In this document: in pieces, positions 37,199 through 48,479 of the stretch | How positions within the stretch are numbered: the stretch's first letter is position 1 | How the letters are laid out: each line of letters begins with the position of its first letter | Made by a program: the position numbers and the translations under genes | The notes under the pieces: generated by a model | Told to the model about the DNA's origin: nothing | The model's database searches: none | Seen by the model: the letters and a program-made list of their open reading frames with translations, nothing else | From: Mallotus nudiflorus | Lineage: Eukaryota > Streptophyta > Magnoliopsida > Malpighiales > Euphorbiaceae | Assembly (NCBI GenBank): GCA_947683625.1 | Contig: CANTUR010000145.1 | Location: forward strand, 1,567,501-1,631,500 | DNA: 64,000 nucleotides | Reading direction: 5' to 3'

Positions 37199-37216
37199 GC
37201 TTGCGGGGGCAAGGGG
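37199..37216 (+). other. Polypurine tract of the copia element
   Basis: GCTTGCGGGGGCAAGGGG directly before TGTTAG of the 3' LTR. Confidence 0.8.
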
Positions 37217-37400
37217 TGTTAGGATATCATATTTAAATCAATTATACTATATCATCTTATTAGTATACTATTATCTTCTTATTAATAGTTAGAGTTTTAT
37301 TATAGATATACATCTTTATCATACACTCGTCTCTTTGTACACCATATATATCTCATATAACACTCAATGATAACATATAAAAAAATATACAGAGTTTACA
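37217..37400 (+). repeat. 3' LTR of the copia element
   Basis: 184 bp, followed by CTCCA, the probable target duplication. Differs from the 5' LTR by many substitutions, so the insertion is old. Confidence 0.9.
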
Positions 37401-37405
37401 CTCCA

Positions 37406-38010
37406 TGCATTCTTGCCTTGCTAATAAACACCATGACCTCATCTCTAACATCAAACACCTTATATTGCCTATGCTTATTGGCCTCTATCTTGTACATGAC
37501 ATTGACTTTCTACATATTGCTCTTAATATTCACTTACACCTTGCTTTGCTAGATTACCTATTATGACTTTAAGATAGAGAAAGTTTTAACATGGTTATAT
37601 AAGATAGCAGTATAAACCAAATTACTATGGCTTTATATAAAAAATAGTCTTGTAGGAAAGTTATTAGGAATCAAATTTTTGAACTCCTCTAATAAATTAT
37701 GTACTTTTACTAGAATTTGATTGCCCACTAAATCTTTAATATCATCCTCTTATTTTACTACTAACATGTGCACTTCATGGGTCTCTTTACATTCATTTAC
37801 AAATATGGATGGTTTGTGCACAATGGTTAGAAATTCTTCCCCTATATCTGTAAAGTCTTGGGTTGGTTTTTCTAAGAAAATGAGACCAAAGCATACCGCA
37901 CTGCATTCTTCTCTAGTCAATATGTATTACTCTTATCTAAATGTTCGGCATTCACATCATATTGCTAAGGATGCCCAAGTATAATATGACAAGTATCCAT
38001 ATATACTACA
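37406..38010 (-). pseudogene. Gypsy pol: protease-linker and integrase-tail pieces, minus strand
   Basis: From right to left on minus: MDTCHIILGHP and QYDVNAEHLDKSNTY (about 37985-37920), which match the post-protease segment usually reading LGRPWQYDVDA. After about 150 bases with no match comes KIEANKHRQYKVFDVGDEVMVF (about 37500-37435), the integrase C-terminal segment just before that at 32540-32755. Reverse transcriptase and RNase H are missing between them, so a large internal deletion preceded or followed the copia insertion. The lineage is gypsy, probably a chromovirus. Confidence 0.75.
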
Positions 38011-38805
38011 TCATAATATATTTCATTATTATACTTACTAATAGAAAAGGGCACCTTGCAATGTCTAGTCTACTTCACCTTTAACAACCCCTAAACTCTA
38101 AAACATAAAAGATAGCCACATCATTTTTTTAGAAAGTGTGTTTTACACTCCATTTCACACTTTTTTTAATTCTTTTTAACAAGTATTCCCACTTTTAGTA
38201 ATCCCCCCGTAGTTCCCACACTACCAAGCATGGATACAATTAAGTGGGTCCCACACTTTTACTCTAATTAGAGCATCGAAGTAGATTGGACCATAATAAG
38301 ATTGTAATTTAAATATTTGCTCCTTATTAAAAGAGAGATTTGTTGTTTGTTTCTTTTTTTTTTCCAATGAAGCTACCATTTCATATGCTAGATTCAAGGA
38401 TGAACTAAGAATAAAAAATTGAGTATCACTTACAAGTATTTTTCTTAACTATCAATTGAAAAAATTCAATCACTCAAAACAAAGTAAGCATTAAGTTCAT
38501 TAAATTTTCAAAAGTTCTTAACCACAAATTATCAACCTAACTTTTAAAAAATCACAAATTAAGCATTAACAATAAATTATGAAACATTTACAAGAAAATC
38601 ACATTCAATGTGCTCTACTCATCATAAGGATATGTTGTAAAAATTTCAAGTATGTAAATGCTAACATGCAAAAGCAAATATAATTCTAAAGTTAAAATTA
38701 ACATAAATAGAAAATTATTTATTATCTAAATATAAAATTTCATTTTAGAGCTTTGATTTTTAAAGATAATATATTAGGGTTCTCTCTTGTGGCTTTTATG
38801 TCACC
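38011..38805. other. AT-rich spacer
   Basis: No gene recognised. A duplicated CACACTTTT motif (38156, 38254) and GTGGGTCCCACAC near 38250 are the only GC-richer marks. Could hold a small transposon, but I see no ends. Confidence 0.4.
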
Positions 38806-38809
38806 TGAA

Positions 38810-40130
38810 AACTCCCTTGGTGACTGCCTCCAGCAACAAGCAAATATTGATGATACTTATTTTAGACATGATGATCTCTTTTCAGCATAGCAATTTTCCA
38901 AATTATAAGAAAATTCTTCTCATTCCAATCTGAATGATATCTTTAGGCCAAAGGCTCAATCCTACTAAGATGTTATTATAAATGATCCTTTGATACCTAT
39001 AATAACAAAACTGAGCACTAAAACAATGACAAACTCTAAATCAAGTTCTCTTTACACTGTCAGAATTAATTATGATATTTATCAGAGATGGCTAGCTTTA
39101 TGCTAGCACTCCTTGATTACCTGATTAATCCTATCCAAAGGCGATTCTCCCTAACTACTTCAAAAGCTAACAAAGAAACTCTCTTATATCTGGCCTATCA
39201 AGAATCAATGGCAATTAATTTCTTTAGAAAGGGATTACTATCATATTTTACTTCGATTAGCTTAAGATAAAGATGCAGTTTAGGGTTGTGGTTCCCTTTT
39301 CTTGAAGCTTAGTACTCTTTGGCTTCAACAGTGGTCTCCTAGTTTTAACCCATTTAAGGAGAAATATTCTACATTGTAGATTTGGACTCACATTTATAGA
39401 CTTATATGGGATTTTTGTGATCCTTAATTATTATTTGACATTACTAGCAACCTTGGTACCCCGATCAGAATTGATCGCACGATGATTGACGGTGTTTAGG
39501 CTATTATACGTGAGTTCTTATGGAAATTGATTTGTCCACACCATTGCAATATCAATTATATTTGGATTGTCAAGGATAAATTTTTTATACTAATGTTACT
39601 TTTGAAAATCCTCCTTTGTTTTACAGTAAATGTCATTCCATTAGCCATGATATTTCCTCTTGTCGCTACAATAAGACATCTGACAACTTGGCTGCTGCTT
39701 TAAAAAAGGATAATTCTCATCAGTCAAAAGGTCATCGTCAGTCAAGAGGTTGATCTCAATCACGCAAAGTATGGCAACCTAAACAGAAGTCTACCTCGGA
39801 TCATGAGCAACCAGAAGTATCATCTGAGTCTCTCATTCAGGCCTCATCTCTAGATTTGGTGACTAGTCAAATTAATAATTTACAGATTGTTATTCCTAAA
39901 GCTTCTATTTCACATTAGGAAAATATTCCAATTGGTTCTCCTTTGTCTCAGGATCACTAGGAAAATCTTCCATATGGTTCTCATTTGTTTTAAAATCCTA
40001 AGGGTCCTCTCTCAAATGCTATTATTAAATTGGAATAGGTCAGTAAGTAATCTTCAACTGATGAGGTGGATGGGGAGCTTTGACAATCAGTTCAACATAA
40101 AAAAAAACCAAAAAATGTTAAGACCATAAT
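38810..40130 (+). pseudogene. LINE ORF1 (nucleic-acid binding)
   Basis: About 38810-39300 covers an N-terminal domain like the DUF4283 of plant LINE ORF1, followed by WTHIYRLIWDFCDP (WVRIHGLP in relatives) and TPIRIDRTMIDG. A zinc knuckle remnant FYSKCHSISHDISSCR lies at about 39617-39665, keeping Cys, His and Cys. A Ser/Gln/Lys-rich tail follows (KGHRQSRG). Stops and frameshifts split it, so inactive. The role would be binding LINE RNA. Confidence 0.7.
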
Positions 40131-40169
40131 CCAGTTTTAATTAGAAATAGGCCCATGACTAAGGCTGTA

Positions 40170-41350
40170 GCTTGCTCTCACTCTCAATGAAAGTGATATA
40201 TTGGAATGGTAGAGGCTTTGGGAATATAGCTACCCAATGCACTTTATTTAATTTTTGTCACTCTCACAAGCCAGATTTTATTTTTCTTGCTGAACCTAAG
40301 TTCCTTTCAGTTGTGTGAGTTCTTCATTTTGGCATTATATTTAGATGTCTTTTATTATGGATAATGTTTCTCTTTTTCCCTCTCTTTGGATTTTAGTTTT
40401 AGATTCCATTGGTGCAAGGAATGTTTTGGTGGTTTCTAGCTTTAATCAACAAGTTTCTATTGCCTATGTTAAAGATGTTGCTATGATTTCTTTAATAGTT
40501 ATGTATGCTAATGTCCTTTCTACTGGTAGGTGCTATTTATGGCATGACTTATCTCATCTCCATTATGTTATTCCAGAAGACTAGTTTGTTATTGAAGATT
40601 TTAACACCTATTTTAAAGCACATGAAAAGACAGGCAAGCCCCCTTCTTGATAAGCTTGTTTAAAATTCATTTTAGTGGTTTCTAATTGTGATATTACTTG
40701 CATTGATACCAAAAGCTCTCTTTGCACCTGGACTAATAATAGAACAAGAGATAATCATGTGGATATTAGATTAGATAGAGCTTTTTACAATGTTAAGGCA
40801 TTTTAAAATTGGAGAAGTGTGGAATGTCATGCTTTGGCTCGTCACCAATTTAACCATATGCCACTTTTACTAAGTTGTAATTAAGTTGCTTCAGTTTTTC
40901 CTCGTCCTTTTAGGTTTTTTTCTATATTGATTTCTCATAAGGATTTTCTTCCTAATGTGGATGGTTTTTAGTCTTCTGTTCATGTCACTAGTCATCTTAT
41001 GTTTGTGCTATCTCGTAAACTCAAAATGCTTTAGACTTTTCTTAGAATTTGGAGTAAACAAGTGTTTGGTAATCTTAATGCCTATATCTCTATGGCCAAG
41101 TAGAATTTATTACACATCCAATCTCATATCGACACCATTGAATTTTCAAATGACCTTCATTCTCAAGAATTACAATGTCATGAGGATCTTTCCCGTCTTC
41201 TTTCTAATCAAGAACCTCTATTAAAAAATAGAAGTTGCATTAGATGGTTAAAATAAGGTAATAGAAATACTAAATTATATAATAATTTATTAACTCAGAG
41301 ATCTCCTCAATCTGGTAATTATAGCCTATCCATTGATGGTGACCTTATTA
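40170..41350 (+). pseudogene. LINE endonuclease domain
   Basis: Opens MKVIYWNGRGFGN near 40188, the start of APE-type endonuclease in plant LINEs (ISWNCRGLGN). FLAEPKF follows near 40285 with the catalytic Glu. A GDFN-like block survives as EDFN near 40597. DNRTRDNHVDIRLDRA near 40740 and an LARHQFNHMP segment, where active copies have SDHCP, complete the domain. Frameshifts are frequent. Confidence 0.75.
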
Positions 41351-41361
41351 ATGATCCTGCT

Positions 41362-42480
41362 TTGATTGAGAGCCATATTCTTAATTTTTATTCTAATCTT
41401 TTTTCAAGCTCTATGTCTAATAAGAATTTTGGAGGAATTAAAGATGTGATTCCATCTTTGGTTTCTGCATATCAAAATTTTATGCTTTGCTTGATGCCCT
41501 CTAATGATGATATTAAGTGGACTGTGTTTGGTATGGATTCTCTTAGTGCTCCAGGGCCGAATGGTTTCATAGGCTCTTGTTTCACTTCTAACTGGAGTAT
41601 TATAGGTAAGGAGGTTTGTGATGCTGCCAAAAGCTTCTTTTCTTCTGGTCAAATTATTTCGAGTTTCAACTCCAATTTAATGGTGCTTATTCCTAAAATT
41701 CGTTCAGCTAACATAATTGATAAATTTAGGCTAATAGTTTTAGGGAATTTTGTATATAAGATTATTTCAAAAATTTTAACAGATAGATTGGCTTCTATTG
41801 CCTTGTCTATTAGTACTCCTTCTTAATTCGACTTCATTCATGGTAGACATATTGAGGATTGCATTACTCTAGCTTTTAAGAATTTTAATTTACTGGATTA
41901 TTATTACAAGGGGGTAACATGGTGCTGAAAATTGATATTAGAAAAGCCTTTGATTCCATGGAATGGGATTTTATTCTCGAGGTTCTCTCTTCATTTGGTT
42001 TTTCTAATGTCTTTTGTGATTGGATGACTTAATTTTTTCTTTTTGCTCGCCTATCTATTATGATCAATGAATCTTTAAAAGGCTTCTTTTCATGCTCTTG
42101 TGGTGTCCGTCAAGGTGATCCACTATCCCTTCTCCTTTTTTGTTTGGTTAAGGAGTATCTAAATCGTTCTTTAATGGCTTTAGTGGAAAAAAGGGATTTA
42201 GTTCCTATGCTTTCTAATACTAGAGTTAGATGCCCTACTCATCTTTTGTATACAAATGATGTTTTAATATTTTGTAAAGCTTTTAAGTCTAATCTTTTAG
42301 TTCTTATGGAGTTGTTTCGGCATTATAGGATCATCTCTGGCTAGCTTGATAACTAGGATAAATCCAATATTTTCTTTGGCAAATATGTGACTTCCCCTTA
42401 GGCAGATGTCCTTTGAACTATTTTTGGTATGAAGCTAGGTACTCTGCCTTTTACTTTTTTAGGAGTTCTTATTTTAAGGG
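41362..42480 (+). pseudogene. LINE reverse transcriptase
   Basis: The frame from 41362 to 41826 is open and contains WTVFGMDSLSAPGPNGF, NSNLMVLIPKI, LIVLGNFVYKIISKILTDRLA. It continues with HGRHIEDCI, MVLKIDIRKAFDS near 41930, FSCSCGVRQGDPLS near 42090 and the catalytic box LLYTNDVLIFCK near 42245 (YADD in active copies). The change in the catalytic box together with stops makes it inactive. Confidence 0.85.
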
Positions 42481-42519
42481 TGCTCCTAAAAAGTGTTGGC
42501 TTTAACCGGTAGCCTACAA

Positions 42520-44330
42520 GATTATTGAGAAGCTTGATAGATTGAAATGTTTATCTCTCTCAATGGCTAGTCACCTTTCTCTCATTAATTCCATTATCTA
42601 TGGTTCATTTATCCATTTGTTTATGGTGTGTAAATGCCCTGCTATACTTCTTAAACATTTGGAAAAATACATAAAAAATTTTCCTTGGACTGGCAATATT
42701 CATTCTTGCAAGTTGATTACTATTAGTTGGGATACTTATTGCTCTCCAAGGGTTGAAGGAGGCCTGCATTTAAAAAGGCTTCATCTGCTTAACAATGCTT
42801 TATTAAGTAAATTTGTGTGGAATATTATCAACAATGACAATTTTATTTTTCTTTTTTGCATTCCCATTTTCTACATCAATGCAAGGTGCTTTAGCCTTCA
42901 TATATCAGTTCTTCTATATAGTCTTTAGTGAAAAATGTTTATTTGGATCTTCTTCAACACTCTCAGTAGGTGGTTTATAAGCTTTCTAAGCTAAGTTCCT
43001 AGAATGATAAATGATTAAGTTATTCCATCGTTGATCATATTAGTGTTCCTTTTCACTTTTGCAATAAACTTCAAGCCTCTATTTCTGATCTCTATATTCA
43101 GGGAGTTTGGCATCTTCTTGAGAGCTTTAGAACTATTTTTATAAAGATTTATTAGGATAATGAAGAGTAGAGTTTCACTCATTTGCATAGTAATTCATTT
43201 GTCTATTACCATTCTTCAAATGGTCATTTAACTTGCAAGTCTTATTACTTAAATTATAGGCATGTCCTCCCTAAAGTTGCTTAGGGAAAATATCTATGGA
43301 GGCATTATCTTCCACCTTCTAAATTTTTTTTATTAGGACGCTTCTCTATGGTAAATTTTCGGTGGATAACTTATTAATGGTTAAAGGTTTTTCCTTTCCA
43401 TCACACTATGATCTTTGTGCAAAGAGTGCAAAATCTATTGATCATCCTTTTACCAAATTTTCTTATGTCATTACTTTTTAGATGACTTTAGCAAGTTTGT
43501 TTGATGTTCAACTATCATTTACTTAGAATTTTCTACCGCTGTTTTAGTATACATGGCATTTTCAATTCTCTTCTCAACTCCTTGAGCTTTGGAGGCACGC
43601 ATTATTGAGGTCATCCATTGCATCTAGTTCACTAAAAATAGAGCTTGGTTTTATGGAAATTTTGTGCCAATTTATATCTTTATTTCTAAAATTTGCAAAG
43701 TTATTATGGATACTTCTTTGTTTCAAATTGGTCATATATCCAACTCCCAATCTAATTTGCTTGTGCTTCATCGTCTTCATATGTCTAGCATACATCAGCA
43801 GCGTCCTTGCATTTTTGGAGTTTGATGGTATCCTCCTCCTCTATATTGGTTGAAGCTTAATACAAATAGGGTAGCTAGAGGAGCCCTCGAATTAGCGGCT
43901 GCTGGAGGGGTGTTTCAGAACCACATTCGTCAATTTATCTCTTCTTTCATAGCTCCTATAGGCATCATATTTCCCTTCAAGGTTGAAGTTTGTGCTACAA
44001 TGATTGGTATTAAAAAAGCTGCTATCCTTCACCCACCTTGTCTTTGGATTGAGTACGATAACTTTTATGTAGTTAATATTTTGCATTCAAGATCTCATAA
44101 GGTTCCTTAGTCTCTTCGCAAGCAATGGCAAGAGTGTTTGAATATTCTGTCCTCTATGTAAGTTCATATAAGTCACATCTTTCATGAGGAAACTATGTTG
44201 CTGATCAACTATCTCTTATGGGTATTAATTTACGACAAATTACTTAGTGGAAAAATCATCCTTTTGATTGTAATGATCTCATTTTTAGAGATCAATTAGG
44301 CAAATAGAATTATAGGTTCTCTTCTTGATT
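42520..44330 (+). pseudogene. LINE C-terminal part: zf-RVT and RNase H
   Basis: 42542-42928 holds LSMASHLSLINSIIYGSF and INNDNFIFLF, typical of the region after RT. A zf-RVT segment is weak near 43440. The RNase H part runs from PPPLYWLKLNTNRVARG (about 43830-43880) through KVEVCATMIGIKKA to an end with HIFHEETM and WKNHPFDCND near 44260. Plant L1-type LINEs often carry such an RNase H. Frames are broken. Confidence 0.75.
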
Positions 44331-44389
44331 GCTCTATATTGGATTATTTGTTATTCTTTCTTTTCATTTTAATAAATTATTCTAGATTG

Positions 44390-45209
44390 GTTTGTGATGA
44401 GAGTACTATTGAGGTGCCAACTTAGTTGGGATCTGTTGGTGCACTTACTAAAATCAACTCTAGTTCAACTTTTATAAAGAAAAACTAACATAAACAAAAT
44501 AAAGTAAAATAAATGCAAAATACATGCCAATGTATCCCCCACACTTAGTCTTCACATTGCCCTCAATGTGAAAACTAAGCAAGAAACAAAAAATAACAGG
44601 CACAAAGATTCAGAGAAAAAATAAAAATAAAAATAAACAAGAGAACACAAATAAGGCAAAAGGAAACTCCCCTCACTAGTCAAAATGAGCCAATATTTGT
44701 TGCCAACCCACATTCTCCCTTGCACCTCCAATTTGTACTTCAATGCCATCAACCAAATCTTTATTCGCATTGGGTTCACCCTCATCTTTGTCATATTAGT
44801 GAAAATATGTGATGGGATGTGTGTGAAATTTTGTGAAAAGGGATGAAAATGGTGGAAGAAAAAAAATTAGAATTTGAGAGTATAGAGGAGAAATTAAAAG
44901 ATGAGAAAACAAATAAACAAAAAATTGTTTAAATTGAAGAAGCATTAAAGAAAGGGAAAAAATGAAAAATTAAAGAAAAAATGGACTTAAATTGAATTTG
45001 TTTTATTTAAATAAAGAAAACACAAAAGTTGACCCTGAATTCCACCGCATGAAGCCACAGAGAATTAAAGGCCAATTTGTTTTTTAATATTATATAAAAG
45101 AATGCAAATCAAAACAAGAAACTAGGCCTTGAAGTTGGCGAGCAGGAAATCATATGGGCACAAAAAGTTGAAGGCCAAAGCAACAAATTAAACAAAATAT
45201 TATTATTAT
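44390..45209 (-). pseudogene. Athila-like element, 3' part, left of the Tekay insertion
   Basis: On minus it runs from the Tekay insertion site toward lower coordinates. An open stretch 44794-44552 (MTKMRVNPMRIKIWLMA) precedes a polypurine-like tract at 44533-44549 (ACTAAGTGTGGGGGATA). AAGTGTGGGGG is the usual Athila-type tract. The 3' LTR that should follow is missing or lost against the LINE. RT, RNase H and integrase are absent. The rest of the element is at 56414-61226. Confidence 0.6.
44533..44549 (-). other. Polypurine-like tract, Athila type
   Basis: Minus reads ACTAAGTGTGGGGGATA. Such a tract sits before the 3' part of Athila-type elements. Confidence 0.6.
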
Positions 45210-45390
45210 TATTATGAACTTATATTTTAAATAATATTAAACTATTTTGAGATATACAGTGTTAATAAATTTTAAATTTTATTTATATATTATTATTGTT
45301 ATTTAAAAATATTATTTATTTATTTTATTATAAGAAATTTATTTATGTAAAATAATTTATTTTAAGGGTTTTATTACTTAAATGCATTAC

Positions 45391-45439
<49 letters not shown>

Positions 45440-48303
45440 GTCATTGTTGTTATTATTATTATTACTATTATTATTATTATTATTGTTGTTGTTGTTGTTG
45501 ATGATGATGATTTTGATTGAAGGGCATTTTAGTCTTTTCATAATTAAATAAAAAAAGAAAAATTCAAAAACGGGTCAAGCCTTTTCTCTCTCCTCTCTTT
45601 TTCTTTTTCTTTTCTCTCTTCTTCTTCTTCTTTTTCTTCTTCGCCTGAACCCATCCCTATGCAACTGGAGCCACCACAGCCTCAGCCACCAACCACCACC
45701 ACCTCCAACCATCATCCGCTATCAGTAGAGCCACCAAAGCACACCAAAAACCACCTGAGCTGAAGCATACTGATAGTGAGCTTCCATTTTTTGTCGGTGA
45801 GGATTCCAGCCACCATTTGACGTCGCACTGGTCTCGTTTGGACCATCAAGCTTCAGTGAGTTCATTTTCAAGCTCTGTTTGAGCTTAAATCCCTTTGATT
45901 TTGACTTATCTTCAATTTTTAGTTTATGTGTTTTAGGGTTTTTATTTTTTTTTGAACTTGATATTGATTGATTCATGAATTTTTGCTTCACAAATGTTGA
46001 TCTTGCTAACTTTAGCTTCTCAAAAATAATTTTTGTTTATTTTTTGAATTAATTTGAATTATGGGTAATTTTTTATTATTTTAATATTAAATATTGAATT
46101 TTTGATAATTATTTTAATTAATTAGTTTTAATGAAAATTTAGTTAAATTAGTGTTAGTAATTTGAGTTAATAATTTTAGAATTTATAAAATAATTTTTAG
46201 TGAATTTATATAATTTTTGAGAATATTATTTGTATTATGTAAATATTGAATTAATGAGTTAATTGTGTAATTTTGTGGAAATTATAGTTAAATAATGTGT
46301 TTTAGATGATTTTTGAATTATATAGGGTATTAAAATGATTCTTATAAATTATTTACTATTTTTAACTAATTAATACTAATTACTAATTTTCGAAAAGTGT
46401 ATTCAAATAATATATTATTTACTATTTTGGTGATTAAATGGATTTTTAATTACTTTTAATATATATTTAAGCTATTTGAATATATAAAAGTTAATTTTTA
46501 CTATTTTACGTGGACTTATTGAAAAACTTGATTTTTTATTAATATTATATTATTATTTGAGATTTTATTTAATTATTGTGAAAATAATTATATTTAGTGT
46601 TTTAATGGTTAAAAATATTATATTTTGGTATTTGATGGACATTTATGGAATTTAATGATTTTTAATATTTTTATTGTTTTATATGTATTTTCATGAATTG
46701 TGAAACTCGGTTGGAAAATTGTACAATTCGGGGTCCCAACTCGAGGTGTTGAGCCTTATGTTTTAGAAGTGTATTTTCCTTGTAGAATCGGCTCTACTTT
46801 TTAATAGAGAGATGTCTGTTTTACAGAGGAGGTTCTAACGAATTTTTGGTAGAATTCTTGTAAAACGTGACAACGGGTCAATCCTAAATTTATGTGTTTA
46901 TCCGGATTATGTATTCCTATATTAAGTCTCTTTTAGAAGTATAAGTTAGGAACTTATTCTGATTTGTTATTATTATTTATTTTCTAGTTGTGTAAAAACC
47001 GAGGCCTATGGGACCGAACCCATCGAGCCAATCTCAAGGAGCGCAAACTTGTGAGTTATTATTCTATATACATTACATATAGAATACATGCTTTTGAGAA
47101 TCCATGTTTTTATTGTGTTTTGATATGAATTATTACATTAAATGAAGAAGTATATTTTTGGTATACTTTAGGTATATTTTTGGTATATGTGATGTTTTAC
47201 TTAGTTTATTTTTAATATATAATTTGTATATATATGACATATATATGTTAGCTTGTTTTAGTATATATATTCATTATATTTTTCATATATTTAGCATATG
47301 CATTTAGTATATTTTTTGTATATTTATGGTATACTTTTAGTATATAAGTGGTATATCCTTTTTAAATGAATTCCACTTGTATTTTAATTATGTATTTTAC
47401 TATTTTTTAATAATTATAAAAATGATTTGAAGGATAGCAGTAGAACATGTTACCTAGTGGGCTACGCTAGGACTGTTGCGCAATAGTATGGTACAATTAG
47501 GTTAAGAATTTGATATTGCTATTGAGATGTTGGTTTTGGAAAAGGGCTGACTATGGATCCTTGGTTGACCGAGTGTACTCGAGCCCAGTCATGCCCGTAG
47601 TGAGATTACGGAACCTCAGTTCACCTAGTGTACTTGGGGCCAGTCTACTACCTTAAGTTGGATAAATTAATACTTAGAGTTTTGATTAAGCCTGTTGGCT
47701 AATGATTTTTATGATCGAGGTTGTGAATTGTTAGGGGTTATACTTCGGTCCTTCAACTAAAATAATTTTATGCATCTATTATATATATATAATGAGTTTT
47801 TAGCATATGTGTGAAATGTTTGTATATATTTATAGCATACCAATGCATGATTGTATATGACTTAGATTGCATGTATATATATTATAATAAATCACTCAAT
47901 GAGGTCTGACTCCCCTTAATATTTTTTTTAGAAGATTCCTCATTATCAAACCTCAGTAGTAGACCTTTACACTGGACTTCTTCAGCCGTAGCTAGATTAT
48001 GTAAATTATTTATCCGACTTTTGTTGTATTTTAGAAAACTAAAATAGTAGTGCTTTGTATCTGTAGAATGTTGTTTTAGTAAGAGACCTTTCTCTGAATA
48101 TTGTATGAAAATATTTTTATTTTATGATATGACATTAAGTATTTACTTTTATATCGACTTAAGTTTTAAATTTAGGTGTATTTTTTTATTTAATTCTTGT
48201 ATGCTTTTTTTTAAATTATTTTTAAGGCTTGTTACAAGTTCTAGATTCAAAAGAATTCCCATTCCCTAATGATGGTCTTGACTCCCCGGTTTGGGTCGTG
48301 ACA
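45210..48303 (+). repeat. 5' LTR of the Tekay-type element
   Basis: The left end is eroded (TATTATGAAC where the 3' LTR has TGTAATGACC); the right end is GGGTCGTGACA. Landmarks: ATT/GTT microsatellite 45392-45505, pyrimidine-rich exon-like block 45580-45857, ACTCGAGGTGTTG 46740, GTATATTTT-type motifs 47140-47370, twin GGTTGACC repeats 47565-47650. Confidence 0.9.
45580..45857 (+). promoter_or_regulatory. Exon-like leader block in the 5' LTR with splice-donor-like end
   Basis: GC-richer than the rest of the LTR, opening with CTCTCTCCTCTCTTTTTCTT and ending CTTCA followed by GTGAGTT. A TATA-like TTAAATAAAA lies just upstream near 45547. Equivalent blocks are at 53735-53967 (donor GTAAGTT) and 22960-23252 (GTGAGTT). 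Looks like transcription start plus first exon. This is inference from base composition and motif only. Confidence 0.4.
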
Positions 48304-48306
48304 AAG

Positions 48307-48318
48307 TTGGAATCGGAG
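48307..48318 (+). other. Primer-binding site of the Tekay-type element
   Basis: TGGAATCGGAGC, three bases after the LTR. Ten of twelve bases match the initiator tRNA-Met complement TGGTATCAGAGC. Confidence 0.85.
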
Positions 48319-48479
48319 CCTAGGTTATTAGTGTTGTGGACCTAGGTTTTCAAAGTTGTGTTTTCTTTGAAACTACTGTAGTTAATTAGGTTCAATCATG
48401 TCTTCGATAAGTTTTCTTTGATTTAGTATTTCACGTAACTGCTAGATTGTCTGTTTTGTATGAATCTCTTTGGTTTTAT

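Larger units (their letters stand above)
32756..37400 (+). mobile_element. Ty1/copia retrotransposon, full length, inactive
   Basis: 4645 bp with 184-bp LTRs (32756-32939 and 37217-37400), starting TGTTAG and ending TTCACA/TTTACA. Flanks CTCCT (32751-32755) and CTCCA (37401-37405) agree in four of five bases. Primer-binding site and polypurine tract are at the expected places. Domain order gag, integrase, RT, RNase H identifies copia. Multiple stops, so inactive. Inserted in the tail of an older minus-strand gypsy element. Confidence 0.9.
38810..44340 (+). mobile_element. LINE (L1-type) with RNase H, near full length, inactive
   Basis: On plus, ORF1-like, endonuclease, RT, zinc-finger and RNase H regions follow in the order of plant L1-type LINEs. 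All have stops. The 3' end near 44340 is A/T-rich and lacks a clear poly(A) tail. I see no convincing target duplication. It is oriented opposite to the LINE at 19430-27225 and has a similar domain set. Confidence 0.85.
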
